Below, piece by piece: positions 1 to 9,415 of a DNA stretch of 15,371 bases. The notes beneath the pieces are model-generated. The model was not told the origin of the DNA and did no database searches. It saw only the letters and a list, made by a program, of their open reading frames with translations. Origin of the DNA: Deinococcus rhizophilus. Its GTDB lineage: Bacteria; Deinococcota; Deinococci; Deinococcales; Deinococcaceae. Location of the stretch: NCBI RefSeq assembly GCF_030271215.1, contig NZ_JASNGB010000058.1:1-15371 (forward strand). The letters run 5' to 3'. The translations under genes were made by a program, and so were the position numbers. Position 1 is the first letter of the stretch. Each line of letters begins with the position of its first letter.

Positions 1-661
1 GGTCCGTCAGCGGGTCGCGTTCGGCGGGGGGCAGGTCGGCCCAGGGCCCCCCCAGCGCCCCGGAGCGGGCCAGCGTGGCCTCCTGCCCCAGCAGCGCCAG
101 ACCGCCCACCAGCACGAGTTGCGCGAGCAGGGCCAGAATCAGCCCTCCCTCGCCCGTGCCCGCCACGACCTGGGCGGCGTAGAGCGCTCCCAGCGCCCCG
201 GTGATCCCCAGGGCTCCCCGCGCCACCCAGCGCCCCAGGGCATGGTCCAGCAGCCATCCCGGTGCCAGCAGCCCCAGCACGAACCAGGGCAGCAGCAGCC
301 CCAGCAGTTCCGGGCCAATCCCCACGAGTTGCGGCGCGAACAGCCCCAGCCCCAGCCGTCCCAGCAGGAACGTCCAGCCTCCCAGCAGCAGCAGCCGGTC
401 GAGCACCCCCACCGGGCAGCGCGGCAGGGCCGAGAGCACCAGGGCCACGGCCAGCACGGCCCCCAGCCCCCCCCACAGCGCCGCCTGCGCCACGGTCAGC
501 GGCCAGGCCAGCGCGGTTCCCACTGTGACGGCCAGCAGCGCCAGCGGCAGCGCCCACTGGTAGGCGGTGCGGCGGGCCTCCTCCGTCTGACCGCGGGCAT
601 GGTCCCCGTCGCGGCCCAGACGAAACGCCGGGTCGGGTACGGGCAGCAGACGGGCACGCAT
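1..661 (-). CDS. Multi-pass membrane protein, probable diguanylate cyclase (3' end outside window)
   Basis: Reading the minus strand from the ATG at 661 gives 220 codons with no stop before the window edge. Residues 1-33 are charged and cytoplasmic-looking. They are followed by about six hydrophobic segments (roughly 36-54, 60-78, 88-108, 116-138, 148-168, 172-192) rich in Leu, Gly and Ala. The last visible residues read PPAERDPLTD, the usual opening of a GGDEF domain (DxLTxLxNR). I infer a membrane-sensor diguanylate cyclase making cyclic-di-GMP, but the catalytic GGDEF loop itself is not in the window. Start choice is uncertain: in-frame GTG codons lie at 679 and 691, and no clear ribosome binding site precedes the ATG. 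A membrane protein with another C-terminal domain cannot be excluded. Confidence 0.72.
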   Translation of the reverse strand, partial: MRARLLPVPDPAFRLGRDGDHARGQTEEARRTAYQWALPLALLAVTVGTALAWPLTVAQAALWGGLGAVLAVALVLSALPRCPVGVLDRLLLLGGWTFLLGRLGLGLFAPQLVGIGPELLGLLLPWFVLGLLAPGWLLDHALGRWVARGALGITGALGALYAAQVVAGTGEGGLILALLAQLVLVGGLALLGQEATLARSGALGGPWADLPPAERDPLTD

Positions 662-712
662 ACGCCCGCAGGGGACCACGCCCCCTCTCACGGCAACCTG
701 ACACCGGGCGTA

Positions 713-725
713 CCCCCGGCGGGGG
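713..725. other. Short GC hairpin between the membrane-protein gene and the tRNA promoter
   Basis: CCCCC and GGGGG arms flank a GGC loop. The hairpin lies upstream of the minus-strand membrane protein and just before the tRNA -35 box. No T-run follows on either strand, so it is not a convincing terminator. In DNA this GC-rich it may be chance. Confidence 0.25.
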
Positions 726-746
726 CATGGGCGCGGCGGGGAGCCG

Positions 747-775
747 TTGACACCCCGCCCGGCCGCTGCTAGATT
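747..775 (+). promoter_or_regulatory. Sigma-70-type promoter of tRNA-Ile
   Basis: A perfect TTGACA (-35) at 747-752 is separated by 17 nt from TAGATT (-10) at 770-775. The expected transcription start is near 782, giving a leader of about 30 nt before the tRNA. This is the only promoter in the window with both boxes close to consensus. Confidence 0.85.
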
Positions 776-810
776 GACTCCCGCTTGTCCGCAGCGCGGG
801 CAGCGAGTGA

Positions 811-887
<77 letters not shown>

Positions 888-891
888 GAGG

Positions 892-919
892 AGACACGGG
901 ATTCGCCCCGTGTCTTTTT
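892..919 (+). terminator. Intrinsic terminator of tRNA-Ile
   Basis: An 8-bp stem GACACGGG / CCCGTGTC (893-900 with 907-914), extendable by one A-T pair, has a 6-nt loop and is followed by TTTTT (915-919). It begins a few bases after the tRNA CCA end, so the tRNA is a single-gene transcript. Confidence 0.92.
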
Positions 920-939
920 GCTTTGGCCCAAGACAAGAG

Positions 940-968
940 GGCGGGGGCCAGCGCAAAAGGCCCCCGCC
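940..968. terminator. Strong GC hairpin, possible bidirectional terminator
   Basis: A 10-bp perfect stem GGCGGGGGCC / GGCCCCCGCC (940-949 with 959-968) has a 9-nt A-rich loop. The flanks are only mildly T-rich: TTCCT on the plus side and CTCTTGTCTT on the minus side. It lies between the tRNA terminator and the end of lipA, so it may end lipB-lipA transcription coming from the right. The tail is poor, so this is a candidate only. Confidence 0.5.
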
Positions 969-983
969 TTCCTCATGCGCCTC

Positions 984-1117
984 ATACGGACTGCCGTCCA
1001 ATTCCTTTCCTTCCGGGAGACCACCGGAAGGAAATCCATCTCCCAGAACCCGCCCTTTCTCCTTCTCGCATCCGCTCGGATGGAATCACTTCGTAGGCGA
1101 TTCCATCGGAGTCCGTA

Positions 1118-1118
<1 letters not shown>
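984..1118. repeat. Candidate small mobile repeat (MITE-like) with terminal inverted repeats
   Basis: The ends are perfect 9-bp inverted repeats, ATACGGACT at 984-992 and AGTCCGTAT at 1110-1118. Inside are two hairpins: an 11-bp perfect stem TTTCCTTCCGG / CCGGAAGGAAA (1006-1016 with 1024-1034), and GATGGAATC / GATTCCATC (1079-1087 with 1099-1107), the second extended by CTC/GAG after one mismatch. The element is less GC-rich than its surroundings and carries no ORF of its own. Its right end supplies the last base of the lipA stop codon. The organisation fits the small intergenic repeats common in Deinococcus genomes; that it is multi-copy is inference from one window. Confidence 0.6.
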
Positions 1119-2134
<1,016 letters not shown>

Positions 2135-2137
2135 GTC

Positions 2138-2851
2138 TCAGCCTCCCGCCGCCGCCGTGGGCAACGTCCAGTCGTAGGTCTCGAAGGTGGTGTGAAAGGC
2201 CCGCGTGAGGGCCGCCCGCGCCGCGTCCATGTCGGCCACGCGGTCCAGCCCGCGCCGCTCGTACTCGTGCGCCACGCTGGTCATGTGGGTATCGGTGAGG
2301 CCGCAGGGCACGATCAGGTCGAAATGCCCCAGGTTGGTCGTGACGTTGAGCGCCAGCCCGTGCAGGGCCACCCCGCGCTGCACCGCCACCCCGAAGGAGG
2401 CGATCTTCTGCTCGTAGACGCGGCCGTTAACCTCGCGCGGCTCCATGTACACGCCCGCGTAGCCGGGGTTAGGGCGGGCGCCGGGCAGGCCCAGGTCGTT
2501 CAGCGCCGTGATGGTGGCCCCCTCCAGCAGCCGCAGGAAGTCGGCCACCCGGCGCCCCAGCGGAAAGACCGCGTAGGCCACGAGCTGACCGGGGCCGTGG
2601 TAGGTCACGTCGCCGCCGCGCTCGATCTCCAGCACCTCGATGCCCTGCGCGGCGAGGTATTCGCGTGTCACGACGATGTTGCCGCCCTCCCGCGCCTTGC
2701 GGCCCAGCGTCAGCACGGGCGGGTGCTCCACCAGCAGCAGCTGGGGCCGCCCGCCCGCCGCGACCTGCGCGTGGACCCCATGCTGGACGTCCCACGCCTC
2801 GCGGTAGCCCAGCCGCCCCAGGTCCACCGTGTCAAATGCCGCCTCTCTCAC
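2138..2851 (-). CDS. lipB: Octanoyltransferase LipB
   Basis: LipB moves octanoate from acyl carrier protein to lipoyl domains, the step before LipA. From the GTG at 2851 the protein has 237 residues, normal for the family. It contains RGGDVTYHGPGQ at 78-89, the catalytic lysine at K149 (EQKIASFGV) and the catalytic cysteine C183 in VPCGLTDTHMTSV. The frame stays open to an ATG at 2914, but I prefer the GTG. It lies exactly 7 nt after TACAAT, the leaderless arrangement, and similarity to LipB begins there, whereas the upstream stretch is Arg/Pro-rich low-complexity sequence. It is the first gene of lipB-lipA. Confidence 0.95.
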   Translation of the reverse strand: MREAAFDTVDLGRLGYREAWDVQHGVHAQVAAGGRPQLLLVEHPPVLTLGRKAREGGNIVVTREYLAAQGIEVLEIERGGDVTYHGPGQLVAYAVFPLGRRVADFLRLLEGATITALNDLGLPGARPNPGYAGVYMEPREVNGRVYEQKIASFGVAVQRGVALHGLALNVTTNLGHFDLIVPCGLTDTHMTSVAHEYERRGLDRVADMDAARAALTRAFHTTFETYDWTLPTAAAGG

Positions 2852-2858
2852 GCGCCCG

Positions 2859-2881
2859 ATTGTACGCGCCGGGGTCCCCGG
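2859..2881 (-). promoter_or_regulatory. Leaderless -10 box of lipB with an adjacent 13-nt palindrome
   Basis: TACAAT on the minus strand (2859-2864) is followed by 7 nt and then the lipB GTG, placing the likely transcription start at or next to the start codon. There is no TTGACA-like -35. Immediately upstream, in the spacer, is the perfect dyad CCGGGGTCCCCGG (2869-2881), a possible operator; no regulator can be named. Confidence 0.65.
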
Positions 2882-2933
2882 TTTCCGGTGCGGGGGGCGC
2901 AATCCGCTGCCCAATTGTCCAGTCTGGATGGTC

Positions 2934-2967
2934 AGTGCCCTGAGCCCGGCTGGAGGGCAGGGGCACT
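2934..2967. promoter_or_regulatory. Nested inverted repeat in the lipB / acetyltransferase divergent region
   Basis: Outer arms AGTGCCC (2934-2940) and GGGCACT (2961-2967) are perfectly complementary. Inner arms GCCC (2944-2947) and GGGC (2955-2958) nest within them. The element sits between two divergent leaderless promoters, about 40 bp upstream of the acetyltransferase -10 box. It could be a protein binding site or an RNA hairpin from an upstream start. No T-run follows. Confidence 0.35.
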
Positions 2968-3005
2968 AGGCCGGGCAGCGGAGGCGGGAAAGGGGCCGGG
3001 ACCGC

Positions 3006-3011
3006 TAGCCT
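3006..3011 (+). promoter_or_regulatory. Leaderless -10 box of the GNAT acetyltransferase
   Basis: TAGCCT is followed by 7 nt and then ATG at 3019. There is no Shine-Dalgarno sequence and no room for a leader. The wider context GCTAGCCTCT...GCCC is nearly identical to that before the HAD phosphatase at 5130. Confidence 0.62.
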
Positions 3012-3018
3012 CTGCCCC

Positions 3019-3532
<514 letters not shown>

Positions 3533-3543
<11 letters not shown>

Positions 3544-4360
3544 CGGGGGCGTCGCCGTCCGGCTGGAGGGCCTCGGCCTGCTGCTGGGCGGTCTTGGCCA
3601 GTGTCTGCAGCATCTCGGCCTGCTGCTCCGGCAAGGTGCCTGTCTCGGCCACCTGACTGAGGGCGGCCTCCGCGACGCGCTGCAGGGCCACCAGCTGCTT
3701 GCCCCCCGCCTCGTCGAGTTCGCCGATGCGCTCCACGATCTGCTCGCCCACCTCGGCCAGCATCTGGGTCTCGTGGTCGGCGCTCAGGGCCTGGATCGCC
3801 TCGACCCGGGCCTGGTGCTCGGCGCTGACGCGCTCCAGCCGCGCGACCTGCTCCAGCGTGTTGGCCTGGGCGCGGGCCGCCTCGATGATGGTGCTCAGCG
3901 CCCCCAGCTGGGCCTGCACGCGGTCGTGAATCTGGCGCAGGGTTCGCACGCTGACCTCGCTCATGGGGGTGCGGGCCACGTCCTCGAGGGCCTGACAGAC
4001 CAGTCCATCGAGGCTCGCCGCCGCCGTGCTCTGTTCCTCGCCGCTCGCCACGATCCGGGCAAGGGCCTGCGCGTGCTCCTGGCGCTGCTGTTCTGCCGCC
4101 GCCATCGGCAGGCTCCGCAGCTGCTCGGTGGTCACCTTCACGACCTGCCGCAGCGCGTCGGTGGCGGCCAGGCCCTCCTGGCCCGCACGGATAATCTGCT
4201 CCAGGGTGCTGGTCTGCGCCCAGCCCGCCGCGCCGACGTGCTCGCGGGCCCGCACCTCGGCAAGTCGCCGCCGCTGACGTCCCACGGCCTGCTGCGCTCC
4301 GGCGAGGGCGTTTTCTCTGGCGTCCGGCAAATCATTCACCGCGCCAGAATAAGCATTCAT
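3533..4360 (-). CDS. Coiled-coil protein of unknown function
   Basis: I do not recognise this protein. From the ATG at 4360 it has about 275 residues, almost all predicted helix: rich in Ala, Gln, Glu and Leu, with long heptad-like runs (for example QANTLEQVARLERVSAEHQA) and a single cysteine. There is no signal peptide, membrane segment or enzymatic motif. The composition resembles chemoreceptor-like or filament-forming helical bundles, but no methyl-accepting signature is visible. Two starts compete: the ATG at 4360, with AAGG four bases upstream and a possible TATAAC -10 at 4382-4387; or the GTG at 4339, six bases after TATTCT, in leaderless style. It is divergent from rplS and overlaps the GNAT gene tail to tail by 11 nt. 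Confidence 0.75.
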
Positions 4361-4403
4361 CAAGCCTTCACCGTGACCTGGGTTATAGAGGGCACCCCGG
4401 CCC

Positions 4404-4433
4404 TTGAGGTGTGCTCGCCCCGGCGCGTATACT
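4404..4433 (+). promoter_or_regulatory. rplS promoter
   Basis: TTGAGG (4404-4409) is followed after 18 nt by TATACT (4428-4433). The transcription start is expected near 4440, giving a leader of about 100 nt. Unlike most genes here, rplS has a long 5' UTR and a real ribosome binding site. Confidence 0.75.
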
Positions 4434-4439
4434 TCGCAG

Positions 4440-4541
4440 GTTCAGCCCCGCGCGACGCGGGAGCGTACAGACCAAGAACGTCTCTGCCCGTGCCGGTGTG
4501 CTGGGAAGTGGGACGGTCCGCTGGCCAAAGGAGTGGTACAC
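4440..4541 (+). promoter_or_regulatory. Structured 5' leader of rplS
   Basis: The roughly 100-nt leader contains a perfect hairpin CCCGCG-CGA-CGCGGG (4447-4461) near its 5' end. It ends with AAGGAG, an 8-nt spacer and the start codon. Ribosomal protein leaders often bind the encoded protein to control translation, and L19 leaders are known in some other phyla. Whether this one is regulatory is inference. Confidence 0.4.
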
Positions 4542-5039
<498 letters not shown>

Positions 5040-5058
5040 GCCCCGCTTCTGTGCCGGG

Positions 5059-5091
5059 CCGCCCGCCTCCCTCGCTGGGGGTGGGCGGTTT
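5059..5091 (+). terminator. Intrinsic terminator of rplS
   Basis: The outer stem CCGCCC / GGGCGG (5059-5064 with 5083-5088) continues inward as imperfect C/G pairing, with TTT directly after it and further T residues to 5097. It lies 20 nt past the rplS stop and just before the HAD promoter. Confidence 0.75.
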
Positions 5092-5116
5092 CGCGTTGCC
5101 CCGCGCTCCCGCCTGC

Positions 5117-5122
5117 TAGCCT
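5117..5122 (+). promoter_or_regulatory. Leaderless -10 box of the HAD phosphatase
   Basis: TAGCCT is followed by exactly 7 nt and GTG at 5130. The sequence GCTAGCCTCTTGCCC ends at the start codon and matches the GNAT start region at 14 of 15 positions if one base is gapped. A weak TTGCCC (5096-5101) lies 15 nt upstream. Confidence 0.62.
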
Positions 5123-5129
5123 CTTGCCC

Positions 5130-5954
5130 GTGACGCGCCCGCCCGAACGCCCCCGGCCCCACGAGCTGCCGCTGCTGCTCGCCTTCGACCTCGACGGCAC
5201 CCTGATTCCCGAGATGGGCCGCGAGGTACCCGCGCCCACGGCGGCGGCGCTCGCGCGGCTGCGGGGGCTGGGGGTGCGGGTGGCGATCATCACCGGACGC
5301 GACGCGGCTCCCGGTCCCGTGCTGGAGGCCGCGCGGCCCGACGCCGTGGCGACCAACAATGGCGGGCGCGTGGAGCTGAACGGGGCGCTGCACCGCGAAG
5401 CCCGCTTCAGCGAGGCCGAACTCGACGCCGTGCTCGCGCACGAGCTGGAGGACGCCCGGGTGGTGGTGTTCACGCCGCAGGGCCTGTACGCCCACATTCC
5501 CCCGGGGGCCCAGCCCGAAGCCTGGATGCTCGCCCGGGGGGTGCGCCCGCTTACCGAGGCCCCCGCCGGAGTCGCCCTGAAGGTGGGCTTCTACCACCCC
5601 GGCGTGGCCGATTTCGCCGCCCGGCTGCGCGAGTCGCACCCGCACCTCGTCCTGACCGGAGCGCAGCCGCCCTATTCCGAGTTCCTGACCGTCACGCCCA
5701 CCGGGGCACACAAGGGCGCGGCCCTGACCCTGATCGCCCAGGGGCTGGGGACCGAACTGGAGCGCACGGTCGTTTTCGGAGACAGCGACAACGACGTGGC
5801 GATGCTGGAACTCGCCGGATACGCGGTGCAGGTGGGCAAGCTGCCCCTGCTCGCACCCCACGCCCACGCGCAGGTCAGCGGGCCGGAGGCGCTGGGGACG
5901 TATCTGGAGGAGTTGGCGGACAGGCTGGAGCGGGGAGCGTCTCCGACCGCGTAA
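5130..5954 (+). CDS. Cof-type HAD-IIB phosphatase
   Basis: This is a haloacid dehalogenase-superfamily hydrolase that probably removes phosphate from small sugar- or nucleotide-phosphates. From the GTG at 5130 it has 274 residues. Motif I is FDLDGT (19-24, nucleophile D20, acid/base D22), motif II IITGR (53-57), motif III lysine K195 in GAHKGAAL, and motif IV GDSDNDVAML (217-226). The long insert between motifs II and III is the C2-type cap of the Cof subfamily. Substrate is not predictable. A TTG at 5124 is in frame, but the GTG fits the leaderless spacing. The last 80 nt overlap the convergent ABC ATPase gene. Confidence 0.92.
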   Translation: MTRPPERPRPHELPLLLAFDLDGTLIPEMGREVPAPTAAALARLRGLGVRVAIITGRDAAPGPVLEAARPDAVATNNGGRVELNGALHREARFSEAELDAVLAHELEDARVVVFTPQGLYAHIPPGAQPEAWMLARGVRPLTEAPAGVALKVGFYHPGVADFAARLRESHPHLVLTGAQPPYSEFLTVTPTGAHKGAALTLIAQGLGTELERTVVFGDSDNDVAMLELAGYAVQVGKLPLLAPHAHAQVSGPEALGTYLEELADRLERGASPTA

Positions 5955-7344
5955 CCCGCCCTTCCGACAATTCCAGGTGGTGCGTCAACCCCGGCGGCAC
6001 GTCGGCCCCGTGGTGGGCGACGACCAGCAGGTGCGTGCCCCCCCGGGCGAGGTCGGGCAGCAGGGCCAGGAACCGGGCGCGGGCCTCGGCATCTACGAAA
6101 TCCAGCCCCTCGTCGAGGATCAGCAGACGGGGACGGTGAGCCACCGCCCGCCCGAGCAGGAGCCGCCGCAGTTGCCCCTGCGAGAGCGTGTCGGCGGGGC
6201 GGTCCAGCAGGTCCGTCACGCCCAGGTGCCCCGCCAGGGCCTCCACCCGCGCCCCCTGTTCCGGCGTGAGGTCGGGCGCGAAGCCCTCGGTGCCGCTCCA
6301 AGCGCTGCCGATCACCTCGCGTCCTGTCCAGCCCCGGCGCTGCCGCACGCCGACCTCGGCAGAGACCAGCCCGACCGTGCGGCGGCGCTCGGTCAGCCGG
6401 TCACGGGCGAGGCAGGGGCGCTCCACCCGGCCACCCAGCGCGGGGTGCAGTTCTCCGGCGATCAGGCGGGCCAGCGTGCTCTTGCCGCTGCCGTTCTCCC
6501 CCGTGACCAGCCAGTGCTCGCCCGCCCGCCACGTCCACGAGAGCGGCCCCAGCGCCCGCTGCCCGTTCCGGTCGACCTCCACGTCCCGCAGCCGCACGAG
6601 GTCGCCCTCGCCGGGGGGCCGGAAGAGGGGGGTGGGGGAGAGCTGGACCGGGCTGGCGTCCCCTCTCTCCCACACCCGCCCGCCCTCCACCCGCAGCCGC
6701 CGCCAGGGCAAGGCGGGGGCTTCCTGGGGGCGGTGGGTGGCGAGGACGACCGCGACTCCGGTGCCGTGAACCTCGCGCAGCACCCGCCCCAGCTCCTCCC
6801 GCGCCCCCGTGCTCAGCCCGTCGGTGAACTCGTCGAGCAGCAGCGCCTCCGGCCGGGGCATCAGCGCCCGCGCCAGCCCCACCCGGCGCCGCTGCCCGTG
6901 GCTGAGGGTGCGGAAGTCGCGCTCCAGCCAGTCCGCGATTCCGGTCAGCGCGGTGACCTCGGTCAGCCGGGCCCCGGCCTCCGGCGTGGGTGTCCACAGG
7001 CGCAGGGTGTGTCCCTCGAAGCCTGCCAGCAGCACGTCCCGCACGGTCTGGAGCCAGTCGCGCGTGAGGTAAAAGGCCTCGGCGTCCGGCCCCACCACCG
7101 AGAGGGTCTGCCGCGCCCGCACCGCCGAGCGCCGTTCCTGGCTGCCCAGCCGGTAGACCCGCTCGCCCGTCACCGGGGCGAACTCGCCCGCGAGCAGCCG
7201 CAGCAGCGTGGTCTTGCCGCCGCCGTTGGGGCCGCCCAGTAACAGCGCCTCGCCGGGCCAGACCCGCAGGGTCACGTCCCGCAACGGCCTCTGGTCCCCC
7301 ACGCGCACGGTGACGCCCCGGAGATCGATCAGCGGCGGCTCCAT
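5875..7344 (-). CDS. Tandem ABC ATPase, ModF-like
   Basis: Two complete nucleotide-binding domains lie in one 489-residue chain with no membrane segment. The first has Walker A GGPNGGGKTT (37-46), signature LSHGQ (147-151), Walker B ALLLDE (167-172) and H204. The second has GENGSGKST (282-290), LSQGQ (387-391), LLILDE (407-412) and the HH at 444-445. All catalytic residues are intact. The length and lack of a permease gene nearby match ModF/PhrA proteins, associated with molybdate in E. coli; that role is not shown here, and no mod genes are adjacent. The Pro-rich C-terminus (from about 470) is encoded in the 80-nt overlap with the HAD gene. The start lies 7 nt after TACACT. Confidence 0.9.
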   Translation of the reverse strand: MEPPLIDLRGVTVRVGDQRPLRDVTLRVWPGEALLLGGPNGGGKTTLLRLLAGEFAPVTGERVYRLGSQERRSAVRARQTLSVVGPDAEAFYLTRDWLQTVRDVLLAGFEGHTLRLWTPTPEAGARLTEVTALTGIADWLERDFRTLSHGQRRRVGLARALMPRPEALLLDEFTDGLSTGAREELGRVLREVHGTGVAVVLATHRPQEAPALPWRRLRVEGGRVWERGDASPVQLSPTPLFRPPGEGDLVRLRDVEVDRNGQRALGPLSWTWRAGEHWLVTGENGSGKSTLARLIAGELHPALGGRVERPCLARDRLTERRRTVGLVSAEVGVRQRRGWTGREVIGSAWSGTEGFAPDLTPEQGARVEALAGHLGVTDLLDRPADTLSQGQLRRLLLGRAVAHRPRLLILDEGLDFVDAEARARFLALLPDLARGGTHLLVVAHHGADVPPGLTHHLELSEGRVTRSETLPAPACPPTPPDTSPAPPAR

Positions 7345-7351
7345 CGCGGGA

Positions 7352-7357
7352 AGTGTA
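7352..7357 (-). promoter_or_regulatory. Leaderless -10 box of the ABC ATPase
   Basis: TACACT is followed by 7 nt and the ATG at 7344. It is only 15 nt past the U-tract of the rpsI terminator, so the -35 region must overlap that terminator's tail and stem. Confidence 0.65.
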
Positions 7358-7372
7358 GAGGACCGGGCATGG

Positions 7373-7400
7373 AAAAATCCCCCTCCACACCGGGAGGGGG
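7373..7400 (-). terminator. Intrinsic terminator of rplM-rpsI
   Basis: A perfect 8-bp stem CCCCCTCC / GGAGGGGG (arms 7393-7400 and 7379-7386) with a 6-nt loop is followed on the minus strand by ATTTTT. It lies about 20 nt after the rpsI stop. Confidence 0.92.
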
Positions 7401-7420
7401 ACGCGGGGGCCAGGTCCGGC

Positions 7421-8371
<951 letters not shown>

Positions 8372-8375
8372 GGTA

Positions 8376-8954
8376 TCAGAGGTAGGGCGAGGGGGGCAAG
8401 GGCGAGGGGGGCAAGGGCGAGGACTGCATCTCGAGTTGGCGCCGCACCAGTTGCCAGTTGTTCTCGTAGGGCTGCAGCTGGGTAGCGTCCAGCCGGGCGT
8501 CGAACGAGGCTGGGTTGCGCGGACGGTGCCACGGGGTCTTGCGGCCGTCCATGTAAGCGCGGTAGGCCGGGCCGATGATGTTCTGCACGTCCTGCTGCGT
8601 CAGGATGAAGAAGCGGTCGCGGGCTCCGGTCGTGTCGGGCGTTTTGGATGCGATCGCCACATAGACGTAGATCAGGCCCGGATGCTCCAGCACCCGGTCG
8701 CCGTGGTCTACCTGACGCTCCCCGACGACTTCCAGATGCAGCCAGGCATCGGCGCGGGTGGGCCACTGCAGACCCCGTGCCGCCTTGACCTGAACCGGGA
8801 TGGAGCGGCACCCCTCGTCGGCCACCAGCAGGTCGAAGATGGGGACATTTCCGGCGAAGGGCGTTGCTACCAGGTCCAGTTGCCGCCCCAGTTCGGCGCA
8901 GACCAGGAATTCCCCGATCTGTCCGGTGAGCTTGTTGCTCAGGCCGCTCGCCAT
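8376..8954 (-). CDS. PD-(D/E)XK nuclease-like protein
   Basis: The N-terminal half has the shape of a PD-(D/E)XK nuclease: [18 protein letters not shown] with E15 in a first helix, then FDLLVADE with D41, then IPVQVKAAR with Q55-x-K57 in place of the usual ExK. This resembles the intron-associated PDDEXK-type family (Q-V-K variant). I infer a metal-dependent DNA nuclease or a protein derived from one; activity is not shown. Residues 95-175 have no motif I recognise. The tail [15 protein letters not shown] is encoded by a 15-bp tandem repeat. Its ATG follows the aroQ stop by one base (TGAGATG), so it is translated from the aro mRNA. Shikimate enzymes and a nuclease have no known functional link. 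Confidence 0.72.
   Translation of the reverse strand: MASGLSNKLTGQIGEFLVCAELGRQLDLVATPFAGNVPIFDLLVADEGCRSIPVQVKAARGLQWPTRADAWLHLEVVGERQVDHGDRVLEHPGLIYVYVAIASKTPDTTGARDRFFILTQQDVQNIIGPAYRAYMDGRKTPWHRPRNPASFDARLDATQLQPYENNWQLVRRQLEMQSSPLPPSPLPPSPYL
8385..8422. repeat. 15-bp tandem repeat in the 3' end of the nuclease-like gene
   Basis: The unit GGGCGAGGGGGGCAA occurs at 8385-8399 and 8400-8414, followed by 8 bases of a third copy. In the coding frame each unit gives PLPPS, producing the Pro/Ser tail. Such repeats change copy number by slippage without breaking the frame. Confidence 0.85.
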
Positions 8955-8955
8955 C

Positions 8956-9399
8956 TCAGCTCTCTGCCTCTGCCGTTCCCTCCACCAGAGCCTCCATCGC
9001 CAGCCGGTAGCCCAGGAACCCCAGCCCGCTGATCTTGCCCCGGCACACCGCCGCCGTCACCGACCGGTGCCGGAACTCCTCGCGGGCATCCACGTTGGAG
9101 ATGTGAACCTCCACGACGGGGAGGCGTTGCCCGGCGATGGCGTCGCGCAGGGCGTAGGAGGAGTGCGTCAGCGCCCCCGGATTGAGGACGATGCCCGAAA
9201 AGCCGTGTTCCTCGGCGTCCTGAATCCACTCCAGCAGCTGGCCCTCGTAGTTGCTCTGGCGGCAGGTGACGGCGGTGCCCAGCTCGGCACCCCAGCCCTC
9301 GCACAGCCGCTCCAGGTCTTCGAGCGTCTGCGTGCCGTACACACCCGGCTCGCGCAGGCCGAGGCGGTTCAGATTCGGGCCGTTCAGGACGAGAATCAT
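8956..9399 (-). CDS. aroQ: Type II 3-dehydroquinate dehydratase
   Basis: AroQ converts 3-dehydroquinate to 3-dehydroshikimate, the third shikimate-pathway step. The 147 residues carry GPNLNRLGLREPGVYG with the catalytic loop Arg and Tyr, QSNYEGQLLEWI, NPGALTHSSYALRDAI, VEVHISNVDAREEFRHRS with the catalytic His, and GLGFLGY. Length and motifs are typical of the dodecameric type II enzymes. It starts 16 nt after the aroB stop. A GAGG lies too close to the ATG to be ideal, and a TACGCT box lies 5 nt upstream, so an internal leaderless start is possible in addition to read-through from aroK-aroB. Confidence 0.97.
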   Translation of the reverse strand: MILVLNGPNLNRLGLREPGVYGTQTLEDLERLCEGWGAELGTAVTCRQSNYEGQLLEWIQDAEEHGFSGIVLNPGALTHSSYALRDAIAGQRLPVVEVHISNVDAREEFRHRSVTAAVCRGKISGLGFLGYRLAMEALVEGTAEAES

Positions 9400-9415
9400 G
9401 CCTCAGCGTAGCGGG

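Noticed and set aside
119..772. Gln/Pro/Arg-rich plus-strand frame at the left end
   Set aside because: The minus strand encodes a hydrophobic membrane protein leading into a GGDEF-like motif; the plus frame runs into the tRNA promoter.
8385..8422. CRISPR-like repeat
   Set aside because: The units are directly adjacent with no spacers, and they encode an in-frame Pro/Ser tail.
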